From RGIG9060 sp045645985 (GTDB taxonomy: Bacteria > Spirochaetota > Spirochaetia > Treponematales > Treponemataceae), in assembly GCA_045645985.1 (NCBI GenBank), contig JAZRJV010000038.1, positions 62,001-126,000 of the forward strand: a stretch of DNA of 64,000 nucleotides, written 5' to 3'. Shown one piece after another: positions 7,524 through 17,228 of the stretch (within the stretch, counting starts at the first letter, position 1; each line of letters opens with the position of its first letter). The translations under genes and the position numbers were made by a program. Under the pieces are notes generated by a model, which made no database searches, was not told the DNA's origin, and saw only the letters and a program-made list of their open reading frames with translations.

Positions 7524-8771
7524 ATGAAACTTTATTCTAGAACTCAAGTAGTTATAATTTCAGTTGTTTGTGTTTTAATTGCAGTTTTTGCAACTTATTT
7601 TTCAATAAATTATTTTAATGGAAATCTTCAAAATAAAAAATCTGAGCAAGAAATTTCAAGTAACGAAGAAAATTCAGAAGTTGGAAAATTAAATGAAAAT
7701 CCAGAAAATGATTTTTACACATTTCAAACAAATTTAAAACAAATAAAATATTCTTCGGATTTTGACGAAACTTACACACAAGATGAAATTCAAAATATCA
7801 GCGTTTACGAAAAATGCTCTGACGCAGTTGTAAACATTAGCACAAAAGTAATTTCTTATTCTTGGTTTTACGAACCTTATCCAACAGACGGCGGTTCAGG
7901 TTCTGGTTCCATAATTGATAAACGAGGATATGTTGTAACTAATCGCCATGTAATAAAAGACGCTTACAAAATTTACATTTCACTTTCTGACGGAACTCAA
8001 TACGAAGGAACTTTGGTGGGCGAAGATGCACAAACTGATTTAGCTGTTGTAAAATTCACTCCGCCAGAAAATATGGAACTTACAACAATCGGATTTTCAG
8101 ATTCAACAAAATTGCGAGTTGGACAAAAAGTTATCGCCATCGGAAATCCATTTGGTTTTGACAGAACCATGACAACAGGAATCATTTCAAGTCTTGGGCG
8201 ACCAATTCAATCTGACAACACAATTTTTAGAGATATGATTCAAACTGATACAGCCATCAATCCAGGAAATTCAGGTGGACCACTTTTTGACACACAAGGA
8301 AGAATGATTGGAATTAACACAATGATTTATTCCACATCAGGAAGTTCTGCTGGAGTTGGATTTGCAATTCCAGTAAACACAGCAAAACGAATCGTATCCG
8401 ATATAATGAAATACGGAAAAGTAAAACGCGGTTCAATGAATATTTCTGCAATTCAAATCAATTCAAATTTAAGTCGCGCTATCGATTTGCCTGTGAAAGA
8501 AGGATTGCTTGTTTCCGAAGTTGAAAAAAACAGTAACGCTTCAAAAGCGGGATTAAAAGGCGGAACAGAAGCAGTAAGATTCACACGAAACTCATCTGTA
8601 TTTTACATCGGTGGAGATATTATCACTGCAATAAACGGAACTCCAGTTTCTTCTTCTGCAGATTACAATTCAGTTTTGGAAAACACAAAACCAGGTGATG
8701 TTGCCATTGTTTCAATCATAAGAGGAAGCGAACGAATCGATTTGAAAATCACTTTGGAAGAAAAACAATAA
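7524..8771 (+). CDS. HtrA/DegP-like periplasmic serine protease
   Basis: 415 residues. An N-terminal hydrophobic segment (about residues 8-27) anchors or exports it; after a charged linker comes a trypsin-like domain with triad His142 (NRHVI), Asp172 (TDLAVV) and Ser250 (GNSGGPL). One PDZ domain forms the C-terminus (about 310-415). Such proteases degrade misfolded envelope proteins. A TTG at 7509 in frame is rejected because a -10 box overlaps that stretch and the ATG at 7524 lies 6 nt after it. One nucleotide separates its stop from uvrB. Confidence 0.92.
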   Translation: MKLYSRTQVVIISVVCVLIAVFATYFSINYFNGNLQNKKSEQEISSNEENSEVGKLNENPENDFYTFQTNLKQIKYSSDFDETYTQDEIQNISVYEKCSDAVVNISTKVISYSWFYEPYPTDGGSGSGSIIDKRGYVVTNRHVIKDAYKIYISLSDGTQYEGTLVGEDAQTDLAVVKFTPPENMELTTIGFSDSTKLRVGQKVIAIGNPFGFDRTMTTGIISSLGRPIQSDNTIFRDMIQTDTAINPGNSGGPLFDTQGRMIGINTMIYSTSGSSAGVGFAIPVNTAKRIVSDIMKYGKVKRGSMNISAIQINSNLSRAIDLPVKEGLLVSEVEKNSNASKAGLKGGTEAVRFTRNSSVFYIGGDIITAINGTPVSSSADYNSVLENTKPGDVAIVSIIRGSERIDLKITLEEKQ

Positions 8772-8772
8772 T

Positions 8773-10770
8773 ATGCGAAAATTACAAGTTGTTTCTCCTT
8801 ACGAACCTGCTGGGGACCAAGGAAATGCCATAAAAGAACTTTCTCAAGGAATACTCAATGGCGAAAAATTTTTGACGCTAAAAGGTGTAACTGGCTCTGG
8901 AAAAACTTTTACCATGGCAAAAATCATTGAGCAAGTTCAAAAGCCAACTCTTGTAATCAGTCACAACAAAACTTTGGCCGCACAACTTTATAAAGAATTT
9001 AAAAACTTTTTTCCAAATAACGCTGTTGAATATTTTGTTTCTTACTACGATTACTATCAGCCAGAAGCCTATGTTCCTGCCCGAGATTTATATATCGAAA
9101 AAGATGCTTCTATCAATGATGAAATTGACAGAATGCGACTTTCGGCAACTTACAGTTTGATGGAAAGAAAAGATGTAATTGTTATCGCAACGGTTTCTTG
9201 CATTTACGGTTTGGGAATGCCAGACCTTTACAAAGAAATGCGACTTCACATCGATAAAGGCGAAGAACTTTCTACAACTGAAATTGCAAAACAACTTGTT
9301 AATCTTCAATATCAACGAAACGACATGGTTTTAGAGCGAGGTCGATTTAGAATCAAAGGCGATGTTATCGAAGTATATCCTGCCTACATGGAAACTGACG
9401 AAGCCTACCGAATCGAACTTGACTGGGATGAAGTTTCAAGAATTAGAAGATACAATGTTATAACTGGCGAAACTGTAGAAGAACTGGACGAAACAACAAT
9501 TTATCCTGCAAAACACTTTGTAGTTCCTGCTGATATGTTAAAAAAAGCAACTGATAAAATCAAAGAAGAATTAGAAGAACAAGTTGCATTTTTAGAATCC
9601 ACAGGAAAAATCGTTGAAGCACAAAGATTAAAAACTCGTACAAATTACGATATCGATATGATGAATGAAATGGGATATTGTTCTGGAATTGAAAATTATT
9701 CTGGTCCAATTTCAGGAAGAAAAAAAGGCGAACCACCTGCTACCCTTCTTCATTATTTTCCAGATGATTTTTTGTGCTTAATTGATGAATCTCATGTTAC
9801 ACTTTCACAAATTGGTGCAATGTACGAAGGGGACCGAAGCCGAAAACAAAACTTAATCGACTTTGGATTTAGACTTCCAAGTGCGCTGGATAATCGTCCA
9901 TTAAAATTTGCAGAATTTGAAGCAAAACTCAACCAAACAATTTTCGTTTCTGCAACACCTCGTAGCGAAGAAATTCGCCGAAGCACAAGAATTGTTGAAC
10001 AGCTGATTCGTCCTACAGGTTTGCTTGACCCAGTAATTGAAGTTAGAAAAAGCGAAGGTCAAATGCAAGACATTTATCAAGAGATAAAAATTCGTCTTGA
10101 AAAAAATGAACGGTGTTTGCTTTTAACACTTACAAAAAAAATGGCGGAAGATTTAACAGACTACCTTACAAACTTAAATTTGAAAGTAAAATATATTCAC
10201 TCTGAAGTTGAAACTATCGAGCGAGTTGAAATTCTAAAAGGTTTACGAACAGGCGAATTTGATGTTCTTGTTGGAATCAACCTTTTGCGCGAAGGAATCG
10301 ACCTTCCAGAAGTTTCGTTTATTGCAATTTTAGATGCGGACAAAATCGGATTTTTGCGTTCTAGTACAAGTTTGATTCAGATTATTGGACGAGCCGCCAG
10401 AAACGCCAACGGAAAAGTTGTTATGTACGCCGATAAAATGAGTGATGCAATGAAAGAAGCAATCACAGAAACTGAGCGCCGTCGTCAACTTCAGATTGCC
10501 TACAATGAAAAACATGGAATTACGCCCAAAACAATTTCTAAAGCAATCGATGATATTCTTGTTCGTCAAAATGAAGAAAAGAAAGAAACTGTAAAAATCG
10601 AACTTGATGTTCTTAAGAAAAGCACAAACTTAATGGTAAAAGAACAAAGACGAAAACTTCTAAAAGCAATGGAAGAACAAATGATTGAATACGCAGATTG
10701 TTTGGATTTTGAATCTGCCGCAATTATCCGAGATGAAATTCAAGCAATAAAGGACACTTACGAAAAATAA
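8773..10770 (+). CDS. uvrB: Excinuclease ABC subunit B
   Basis: Damage-verification helicase-like subunit of nucleotide excision repair; it takes DNA from UvrA2 and recruits UvrC. 665 residues, full length. Walker A GVTGSGKT lies near residue 40, the beta-hairpin region YDYYQPEAYVP near residue 95, helicase motifs such as LREGID and IIGRAARN in the second half, and a C-terminal UVR domain (DFESAAIIRDEI). The ATG is 1 nt after htrA's stop, so the two are co-transcribed. Confidence 0.98.
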   Translation: MRKLQVVSPYEPAGDQGNAIKELSQGILNGEKFLTLKGVTGSGKTFTMAKIIEQVQKPTLVISHNKTLAAQLYKEFKNFFPNNAVEYFVSYYDYYQPEAYVPARDLYIEKDASINDEIDRMRLSATYSLMERKDVIVIATVSCIYGLGMPDLYKEMRLHIDKGEELSTTEIAKQLVNLQYQRNDMVLERGRFRIKGDVIEVYPAYMETDEAYRIELDWDEVSRIRRYNVITGETVEELDETTIYPAKHFVVPADMLKKATDKIKEELEEQVAFLESTGKIVEAQRLKTRTNYDIDMMNEMGYCSGIENYSGPISGRKKGEPPATLLHYFPDDFLCLIDESHVTLSQIGAMYEGDRSRKQNLIDFGFRLPSALDNRPLKFAEFEAKLNQTIFVSATPRSEEIRRSTRIVEQLIRPTGLLDPVIEVRKSEGQMQDIYQEIKIRLEKNERCLLLTLTKKMAEDLTDYLTNLNLKVKYIHSEVETIERVEILKGLRTGEFDVLVGINLLREGIDLPEVSFIAILDADKIGFLRSSTSLIQIIGRAARNANGKVVMYADKMSDAMKEAITETERRRQLQIAYNEKHGITPKTISKAIDDILVRQNEEKKETVKIELDVLKKSTNLMVKEQRRKLLKAMEEQMIEYADCLDFESAAIIRDEIQAIKDTYEK

Positions 10771-10818
10771 CTTTTCGTTGAAAAAAAATTTTTCGTTGAA
10801 AAATCTTCGCAAAAAAAA

Positions 10819-11421
10819 TCATTGTGCAAAAAGCATCAATAAGGCTTGTTGAAAAACATCGCTAGAAATTTCGTTTTTCAAATAAGAACGAATCAAAGAT
10901 TGCAAACTTTCTGGAAAAGATTGCCAGTAACTTCTAGACCAATCGCCTAAAGCATTGCACAAAGCCCGTTCTTGTTCAGGCGGAAGAGTTCCGTTACTAA
11001 AACTGATAAATTGCAAAACCATATCCAACATTGCATCTACAGGAACGCCGTTTACTTTTCCGTCCACAACTAAGGATTTTCCACTTCGTAAAACATCAGC
11101 AGCACTAGATTGTTTTTTTGTAGCAAGAATATCTGGAATCATTGCATCAACAATATGATTTAATTCATCCTCGGTTAAATTAGGATTTTCTTTTCTAACT
11201 AAATCCCAAGCAAAATCTTTTAAAGATTCTTGCAAACCAGAAATACTTGTATTTATTGAATCGCTAACAGTTTTTGACAAATTTTTTGCAAAGGCTTGAG
11301 GATTTATCACTCCAGAACCTAAATCATGTTTTCGTCGTTTTACGGCAGCATCAATAGCATCCATTTCTTTGAGAGAACATCTATTCAAAATAAAATCCAA
11401 AACTTCCATTAAGTCTGCCAT
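10819..11421 (-). CDS. Hypothetical protein, conserved-looking
   Basis: 200 residues from MADLMEVLDF. Mostly helical, with no signal peptide, membrane segment or known catalytic motif. The start at 11421 is preferred because AAGGAAAT lies 6-9 nt upstream; an in-frame extension to 11499 runs into the divergent promoter. Head-to-head with the PhnP-like gene. Function unknown to me. Confidence 0.6.
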   Translation of the reverse strand: MADLMEVLDFILNRCSLKEMDAIDAAVKRRKHDLGSGVINPQAFAKNLSKTVSDSINTSISGLQESLKDFAWDLVRKENPNLTEDELNHIVDAMIPDILATKKQSSAADVLRSGKSLVVDGKVNGVPVDAMLDMVLQFISFSNGTLPPEQERALCNALGDWSRSYWQSFPESLQSLIRSYLKNEISSDVFQQALLMLFAQ

Positions 11422-11462
11422 AAAAATTTCCTTATGTTTTAAGATACTATTTTTATCTACCC

Positions 11463-11497
11463 TTGACAAGAATATTCCTGCGATTATTATATTTATC
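11463..11497 (+). promoter_or_regulatory. Promoter of PhnP-like gene, predicted leaderless
   Basis: Perfect -35 TTGACA (11463-11468), 16-bp spacer, TATTAT (11485-11490), then 7 nt to the ATG at 11498. No Shine-Dalgarno sequence. Confidence 0.65.
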
Positions 11498-12352
11498 ATG
11501 AAAGTTATTTTTTTAGGAACAGGAACAAGTCATGGGATTCCTGTAATCGGTTGCGATTGTGAATGTTGTACTTCTTCAAACTTAAAAAATCAACGATACA
11601 GAACAAGCATTGTTGTAGAAAGTTCTGATGAAAAACAAGTTCTTGTGGATACATCCCCTGAATTTAGGTTACAAGCAATTAAATATAAAATTAAAAAGCC
11701 AAAATGCGTTTTGCTAACTCATAGCCACGCCGACCATTTACACGGACTTGATGATTTAAGAATTTTTGCTCACACAATTACGCCTTGTTCAGAAAATAAT
11801 TTTCAAAAATCTAAACCACTAAAAATTTACGCAAATAAAAATACTGTAAAAGATGTAAAAGAACGATTTTCCTATGTTTTCAAAAGAACACAACTTGGTG
11901 GCGGAAAGCCATTGTTAAAATTGATTTCTTGCGAAAAGTTTACAAAAGAAAATCCACTTGAAATTGGAAATTTACAAATAATTCCTGTGCCAATGTATCA
12001 CGGAAAATTAAAAACTTCTGGTTGGATGTTCAAAGATAAAAATTCTTGCCAAAGTTTTGCATATTTAACAGATTGCAGTTTTATCACAGATGATTCTTTG
12101 GAACTTGTAAAGGATTGTACCCATATCGTAATAGACGCTTTACGAGAAAAATTTCATACAACTCATTTTAATTTTGAACAAGCCATTGAATTTGTTTCAA
12201 AAACCAACGCAAAAAATATTTATCTTACACATATCAGCCACGAAACAACCCACGAAAGAATTTTTGAAATAATTGATGAGTTAAAAGAAAAATTCAATGT
12301 AAAAGAAAAATCGATTATACCAGCTTACGATGGATTAGAATTATCAATTTAG
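11498..12352 (+). CDS. MBL-fold hydrolase, PhnP/RNase Z-like
   Basis: 284 residues. Starts MKVIFLGTGTSHG, the beta-strand/GTGTSxG opening of the PhnP-type cyclic phosphodiesterases and RNase Z relatives. CDCECC near residue 22 resembles the zinc-binding cysteine cluster of PhnP. THSHADH (about residue 75) is the canonical metal motif, with DCS near residue 190 and a late HISHE motif. Cytoplasmic. A 43-codon upstream extension is open but precedes a strong promoter, so the ATG at 11498 is chosen. Precise substrate unknown; a cyclic nucleotide phosphodiester is plausible. Confidence 0.82.
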   Translation: MKVIFLGTGTSHGIPVIGCDCECCTSSNLKNQRYRTSIVVESSDEKQVLVDTSPEFRLQAIKYKIKKPKCVLLTHSHADHLHGLDDLRIFAHTITPCSENNFQKSKPLKIYANKNTVKDVKERFSYVFKRTQLGGGKPLLKLISCEKFTKENPLEIGNLQIIPVPMYHGKLKTSGWMFKDKNSCQSFAYLTDCSFITDDSLELVKDCTHIVIDALREKFHTTHFNFEQAIEFVSKTNAKNIYLTHISHETTHERIFEIIDELKEKFNVKEKSIIPAYDGLELSI

Positions 12353-12357
12353 AAAAA

Positions 12358-12391
12358 TAGATGTTCAGTTTGAAAAAAAACTAAACATCTA
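12358..12391. terminator. Hairpin between convergent MBL-fold genes
   Basis: TAGATGTT-C-AGTT pairs with AACT-A-AACATCTA; the A/T-rich loop and flanks could serve both directions. Confidence 0.5.
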
Positions 12392-13217
12392 AAATTTTTC
12401 CTGTTTGAATAGCTTGAACTCTATCGCCTAAAGCTTTTCTAAGATAATCAAAAGCACCGTTTCCTGTACAATGTCCTGTGTAAAAAATTATGTCTTTTTG
12501 AAGATTTGCGTAATCGACAAGTTCGTCTAAATTGCGTAAATCTTCTGGTTTGATTTTATCGATTGATGAATAAGGAAAGTGAAATCCACCGATGTAACTT
12601 ATAATTTTTTTGTTTGGGAAAAATGCTCTTACACTTTCGATAGAATTGATAACGCCATTATGAGAACAAGAATTAAAAATCACAAGTTGGCCATTATCAT
12701 CATAAACTAAAATTCCTTCGTGATTAAAAGTATCATTTGAATAAACTTTTCCAACTTTTTTGTACAAAGATAAATTTTTGTTAGGTTTTCCGTAAAATTC
12801 AACTGAGCAAGGAATGAACCAACAATGTTTTGTAATCTGAAGTGGATTTTGCAAAAATGTAATTCGTTTTTTATTTTTTGCAGAAGCCTTTAATCCAATA
12901 AAATGATAGCCGATTTTAGATTTTCCGTAATATTTTTCGTTATAAGGTGAAAACATCAAAATTTGAGCTTTTTCATTCAATTTACAAAATTTATTCACTC
13001 CGCCAGTATGGTCGTAATGTGCGTGAGAAAGAACCAAAGAATCAATTTGAGATAAATCAATTCCCAATTTTTTTGCATTTTTATAAAATTTTGAATTAGG
13101 ACCTGTATCCAACAAAATATGTTGTTCTGGAGTTCGAATCAAAAGAGAAAGTCCGTGTGCTTTTTGTAAATTTTGGTTATATAAAGTATTTTCTAAAAGA
13201 ACTGTAATATTTAACAT
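12381..13217 (-). CDS. MBL-fold hydrolase, dihydropterin-synthase-like family
   Basis: 278 residues from MLNITVLLEN. Canonical metal motif SHAHYDHTGG near residue 60, CSHNGV near residue 180 and a C-terminal TGHCTG. This order (short N-terminal ENT strand, LLDTGP, HAHYDH, SHNG, GxHCTG) matches the MJ0301-type beta-ribofuranosylaminobenzene 5'-phosphate synthase-like MBL proteins, whose role in bacteria is unclear. The ATG at 13217 has GGAAG 5 nt upstream and is preferred to the GTG at 13277. Confidence 0.75.
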   Translation of the reverse strand: MLNITVLLENTLYNQNLQKAHGLSLLIRTPEQHILLDTGPNSKFYKNAKKLGIDLSQIDSLVLSHAHYDHTGGVNKFCKLNEKAQILMFSPYNEKYYGKSKIGYHFIGLKASAKNKKRITFLQNPLQITKHCWFIPCSVEFYGKPNKNLSLYKKVGKVYSNDTFNHEGILVYDDNGQLVIFNSCSHNGVINSIESVRAFFPNKKIISYIGGFHFPYSSIDKIKPEDLRNLDELVDYANLQKDIIFYTGHCTGNGAFDYLRKALGDRVQAIQTGKILDV

Positions 13218-13312
13218 AATGCTTCCAAGTAAAAATACAGGTGGACAAGCGACATTTCGTTCAAGTTCTTGACTCACCTTTGTTTAGATTTTCTAAATAT
13301 CGTAGAACCTAA

Positions 13313-13351
13313 ATAAAAAAAGCTGGTCAATACATCATGTACAACCAGCTT
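13313..13351 (-). terminator. Rho-independent terminator after rpmB
   Basis: Reading the minus strand: stem AAGCTGGT / ACCAGCTT (13344-13351 and 13320-13327) with a TACAT/ATGTA inner pairing, followed by a run of T. Confidence 0.85.
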
Positions 13352-13373
13352 CCTCTAAAGAAATTAGATTAGA

Positions 13374-13565
13374 TTAAACCTTCTTTACGATATAACCGCT
13401 TCGAAGACAACGAGTACAAAGTTTTACAGTTGTAGTTGTTCCTTCAATTTCAGTTTTTACCTCAACAAGGTTAGGCTTCCATGTGCGGCGTTGGTGATTT
13501 TTTGATTTACTAACTGTGTTACCTGACATTGTGCCTTTTCCACAAATTTCACATCTTCTTGACAT
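13374..13565 (-). CDS. rpmB: 50S ribosomal protein L28
   Basis: 63 residues starting MSRRCEICGKG. Large-subunit protein. CEIC near the N-terminus and CTRC near the C-terminus make it the zinc-binding (C+) paralogue. The ATG at 13565 follows TAGGGAAA; the frame is open to 13676 but the extension is hydrophobic and unrelated to L28. Monocistronic with its own terminator. Confidence 0.95.
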   Translation of the reverse strand: MSRRCEICGKGTMSGNTVSKSKNHQRRTWKPNLVEVKTEIEGTTTTVKLCTRCLRSGYIVKKV

Positions 13566-13763
13566 ATTTTCCCTACCTAAAAAAATTACATAATAAAAAA
13601 CTAGCAAAACTGCTTTGCATCTAAGACAGTAAACTAGATAATCTATACTAGCAAATAGAATAAAAAAAGTCAACAAAACAAAGTAATTTGAAGCAAAAAA
13701 CCTTACTTGGTTCTAAAAATAAATTAGATTTTAACAAAAATTGATTTTTAAATTGATAAAAGA

Positions 13764-13798
13764 TTGCTACATTTTTTTACATATTATATACTTTCAAA
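13764..13798 (+). promoter_or_regulatory. Promoter of dus, predicted leaderless
   Basis: TTGCTA (13764-13769), 17-bp spacer, TATACT (13787-13792), then exactly 6 nt to the ATG at 13799. Confidence 0.6.
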
Positions 13799-14800
13799 AT
13801 GAAACTTTTATTAGCACCAATGGCAACACTTTCTCACCAAGCTTTAAGAAATTTGATTTTTCGATTTGGTGGATGCGACGAATATTACTGCGAAATGATT
13901 CACGCAAATTCACTTGTTGCAGGTGGAAAATTTGAAGAATATTACATCAGAACTCTCCCAGAACCAGAAAAAATGGTTTGGCAACTTACAGATTACCGCG
14001 AAGACGCACTAGAAAAAGCAAGTAAAATTGTATGCGACCTTGGTGGAATCGGAATTGATATAAACATGGGTTGTCCTGCCCCAGATATTTACAGAACAGG
14101 CGCAGGTTGTGCTTGGATGAGTAAACCTCACAGCGAAGTTGCTTCAATGCTAAAAAAAGTAAAATCAGTTTTAGAAACTTCTACAACATCTTGTAAGCGA
14201 TTAAGTTGTAAAATTCGCTTAGGTGAAGAAGATTTTACAACCGAAAAATTATTTGCCTACTGCGATATGCTAGTTTCTGAAGGCGTTACACAAATTACAC
14301 TTCATCCTAGAACAAGGAAAGAAAAATACACACGAAAAGCTCGTTGGGAATATGTAAATCAGCTTTGTGAATACTTAAAAACAAAATACAGTTCGTTGAA
14401 TTTGCAAGTTATCGGGAATGGAAGCATTTTTTCTGTGGAAGATGCTCGTTCTTCCATAAAAAAAGCACAAAATATCGACGGAATTATGCTTGGAAGAAGT
14501 GCAATTCAAAAACCTTGGCTTTTCAAAGAAATTTCTTCGGCGCTAAATGATGAAAAATTTTCAATGAAAATTGATTTATTGCAACTTGCTATCGATTTTA
14601 TGTTGGATGTTCAAAATTGTCAGCCACAAGAATTTTGGAAAACTCGTATTCAAAGATTTTTTATTTACTTTTGCGACAATTTTCAGTTTGGAAATTATCT
14701 AAAATCTCAAATGATAAACAACGACGGATTTGAAATTCAAAAAAAGATTTTAGAAGAATATTTTGAAAAAATGCCAAACGAAAGATTTTTGACAATTTAA
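13799..14800 (+). CDS. dus: tRNA-dihydrouridine synthase
   Basis: Flavoenzyme reducing uridine to dihydrouridine in tRNA. 333 residues. FMN-binding barrel opens with LLAPMATLS; NMGCPAPD near residue 91 and the following GAGCAWM contain the catalytic Cys; LHPRTRKEKY near residue 168 and the IGNGSIF / GIMLGRSAIQKPW motifs near residues 203-240 bind FMN phosphate. The subfamily (A, B or C) is not clear. The leaderless promoter is described separately. Confidence 0.92.
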   Translation: MKLLLAPMATLSHQALRNLIFRFGGCDEYYCEMIHANSLVAGGKFEEYYIRTLPEPEKMVWQLTDYREDALEKASKIVCDLGGIGIDINMGCPAPDIYRTGAGCAWMSKPHSEVASMLKKVKSVLETSTTSCKRLSCKIRLGEEDFTTEKLFAYCDMLVSEGVTQITLHPRTRKEKYTRKARWEYVNQLCEYLKTKYSSLNLQVIGNGSIFSVEDARSSIKKAQNIDGIMLGRSAIQKPWLFKEISSALNDEKFSMKIDLLQLAIDFMLDVQNCQPQEFWKTRIQRFFIYFCDNFQFGNYLKSQMINNDGFEIQKKILEEYFEKMPNERFLTI

Positions 14801-14857
14801 TTTTTTTTAAGCCTTTTTTTTCAGACCAAATTTTCTAAAAAGAAAAAATTACAAAAA

Positions 14858-15586
14858 TCAAAATTCTTCGATTGAGCCTTGCCAAAGAATATTTCCTTTT
14901 TCCATTTTGATAACAAAATCACCAAGGAATTTTGCTTCTTCTCTATCGTGAGTTACCAAAACCGAAGTGAAATTTTGTTCTTGTTGTGCCTGTTTTATAT
15001 CTTGAGCAAGATTTTTTGCCAAAGGCTTATCCAAAGCAGAAAATGGCTCGTCAAAAAGAATTAAACTTGGTTTTACAATCAAAGTTCTAGCAAGACTTAC
15101 TCTTTGTGCTTCTCCGCCAGAAAGTGAAGTTACATCCCTTGTTGCAAAATCTTGCAAATTGAACTTTTCTAAAAATTCAGTTGCGAGTTTACGACTTTCT
15201 TTTTTTGAAAAACCTCTGCAACGAAGTCCGTAGGCAACATTATCGTCAACTCGCAAATGAGGAAACAAAACTCCATTTTGAAAAACCATTCCCATATCAC
15301 GCTTTGCAGGAGAAAGTTTTGAGCAATCTTTATTGTTGATAAAAATTTTTGCAGGATTTTCTTTATCATCTAAATTATCTGGAAGAACGAGCCCCGAAAT
15401 CATTTGTAAAACCGTAGATTTTCCACTTCCAGAATGACCGAACAAAACTAAAGTTTTTCCTTTTGGCAAACTGTAAGAAAAATCCACAGAACAATTTGGC
15501 CAATATTTTTGCAAAGATTTACAAACTAAAAAATCTTGATTTTCTTGAGAACTAAAATTTTGGCAAGATAAGTTTTTATTTTTCAT
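14858..15586 (-). CDS. thiQ: Thiamine ABC transporter ATP-binding protein
   Basis: 242 residues from MKNKNLSC. Energises the ThiBPQ importer at the inner face of the membrane. Walker A GHSGSGKST, signature LSGGEAQRVSLAR and Walker B LILFDEPFSALD are all intact. The ATG at 15586 follows AAGGAAAAATCAA and overlaps the end of thiP by 11 nt; a further upstream start (15619) would overlap more. Last gene of the riboswitch-controlled operon. Confidence 0.88.
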   Translation of the reverse strand: MKNKNLSCQNFSSQENQDFLVCKSLQKYWPNCSVDFSYSLPKGKTLVLFGHSGSGKSTVLQMISGLVLPDNLDDKENPAKIFINNKDCSKLSPAKRDMGMVFQNGVLFPHLRVDDNVAYGLRCRGFSKKESRKLATEFLEKFNLQDFATRDVTSLSGGEAQRVSLARTLIVKPSLILFDEPFSALDKPLAKNLAQDIKQAQQEQNFTSVLVTHDREEAKFLGDFVIKMEKGNILWQGSIEEF

Positions 15587-17228
15587 TTGATTTTTCCTTA
15601 ATGAATTGATAAATTCCATTTAAAATAAAGCAACTTGAACCAACTAACATCAAAATTAAACCACAAACGCAAGAAGATCCAAATTGATAAGAAGATGCAA
15701 GTCTAAAAGTGTATAACGAAAGCGGATTATAATTTTGAATTGATAAAATTAAAGGCAAAGTTGTATCGCCACAGCTGATTGCAAAACTAAAAGCAAAAGC
15801 AGAAAAAATACTTTCTTTTATTGCAGGAATGTAAATCCAAAAAATTGATTTAGTTTTATCACTTGAAAAAATTTTGCAAACATCATCAATTTGAAGTGAA
15901 ATTTTATCAAGGTTATTTGAAATCAACCTAAATCCAAAAGGGAAAGCCATCACACTTTGAAAAATTGCAAGTACAAAAAAATTTGATTCAATTCCTAAAT
16001 ATTGTAAAAAAATTATCAGTCCGTAACCGATGATAACCGAAGAAACTGCCATTGGAACTAAAGGAACCAACCGAACGAAAATTCCATTTTGAAATTTTTT
16101 ATTCAAGCGGAAAAACAAAGCACAAGTTAAAGCTGAAATTACAGAAAAACTTGCGGTACACAAGGCAGTTAAAACGGAATCTTTTATTGCAATATACAAA
16201 TTCTTATTTGATAAAACTAAATTCACTTTATTGAAAGCAGAAAAAATCAAAGATAAAAATGGAAACACAAAAAAGAAAATTATCAAACTAACTAAAATTG
16301 ATAAAAATATTTTTTCGCCAACTGATTTTAATTTTACACAAATACACTGATTTGATAAACTTTTATTTGCCCGAGATTTTTTTTCTATCAGTAAAACAAC
16401 AAAACATAAAATCAAAGCAGAAAGAGTTTCGATAATTGACAAAGTTGAAGCAAGTGAAAAATTCAAGGTGTTTTTTACCGCCTGATAGATTTCTACTTCA
16501 ATTGTTGTACAACCGATTGCGCCAAAAAGCAAAACAATAATAAAACTGAAAAAGCAATACAAAAATACGCTAATTGCAGAAGTTGTAATTGCAGTTGAAA
16601 TTTGATGAATCGTAACTGAAAAAAATCTTTTAATAGGATTTGCACCCAAAAGTATTGCAATATTTTCCTGTCGAACATCAATTCTTGACCAAACATCGCT
16701 ACAAGTTTTCATCACCAATGGAAAATTATAAAAACCTTGGGCAATTACAATTCCAACAAAAGAATACAAAAAAGTTACAGGCGAAGATTTTAATCCAAAA
16801 ACTGATTTTAGAAAATTATTCAAAGCGCCGTTCATTCCAAAAAACTGAACATATGCTAAAGCCACAAGTAAAGTTGGAACGCAAAAAGGAACCGCTGATA
16901 ATGCAACAAAAAATTTTTTCCCAAAGAATTTTCTCTGAGATACAAAAAATCCCATGGGAATTCCGATTAGTAAGGCAACCAATGTTGAAAAAAAGGCTTG
17001 TTTAATAGTAAATTTAAGTGCATTAAAAATATATTTAACAAAAACTTTTTTTGAAGTTGCAAAACTAGAAAAAGAAGAACTTGCAATATCATCTTGAGAA
17101 AAAAGTGGTAAAATTGAAAATACTAAAGGAATTACAAAGGCACAAATTACGATAAAAACAATAAAAATTGAAATTCCACATAAAAAGTGCCTAAGTAAAT
17201 CTTTTTTTGAAAAAGAACTATTCAGCAT
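15576..17228 (-). CDS. thiP: Thiamine ABC transporter permease
   Basis: 550 residues with about 12 hydrophobic segments in two halves, the duplicated binding-protein-dependent permease fold typical of ThiP. Each half contains an EAA-like coupling loop (around ENIAILLGANPIKRFF and DDVCKIFSSDKTKSIFW). Start overlaps the thiB stop by 11 nt, so translation is coupled. The assignment to thiamine rests on the TPP riboswitch upstream and the ThiB partner. Confidence 0.88.
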   Translation of the reverse strand: MLNSSFSKKDLLRHFLCGISIFIVFIVICAFVIPLVFSILPLFSQDDIASSSFSSFATSKKVFVKYIFNALKFTIKQAFFSTLVALLIGIPMGFFVSQRKFFGKKFFVALSAVPFCVPTLLVALAYVQFFGMNGALNNFLKSVFGLKSSPVTFLYSFVGIVIAQGFYNFPLVMKTCSDVWSRIDVRQENIAILLGANPIKRFFSVTIHQISTAITTSAISVFLYCFFSFIIVLLFGAIGCTTIEVEIYQAVKNTLNFSLASTLSIIETLSALILCFVVLLIEKKSRANKSLSNQCICVKLKSVGEKIFLSILVSLIIFFFVFPFLSLIFSAFNKVNLVLSNKNLYIAIKDSVLTALCTASFSVISALTCALFFRLNKKFQNGIFVRLVPLVPMAVSSVIIGYGLIIFLQYLGIESNFFVLAIFQSVMAFPFGFRLISNNLDKISLQIDDVCKIFSSDKTKSIFWIYIPAIKESIFSAFAFSFAISCGDTTLPLILSIQNYNPLSLYTFRLASSYQFGSSCVCGLILMLVGSSCFILNGIYQFIKEKSNEK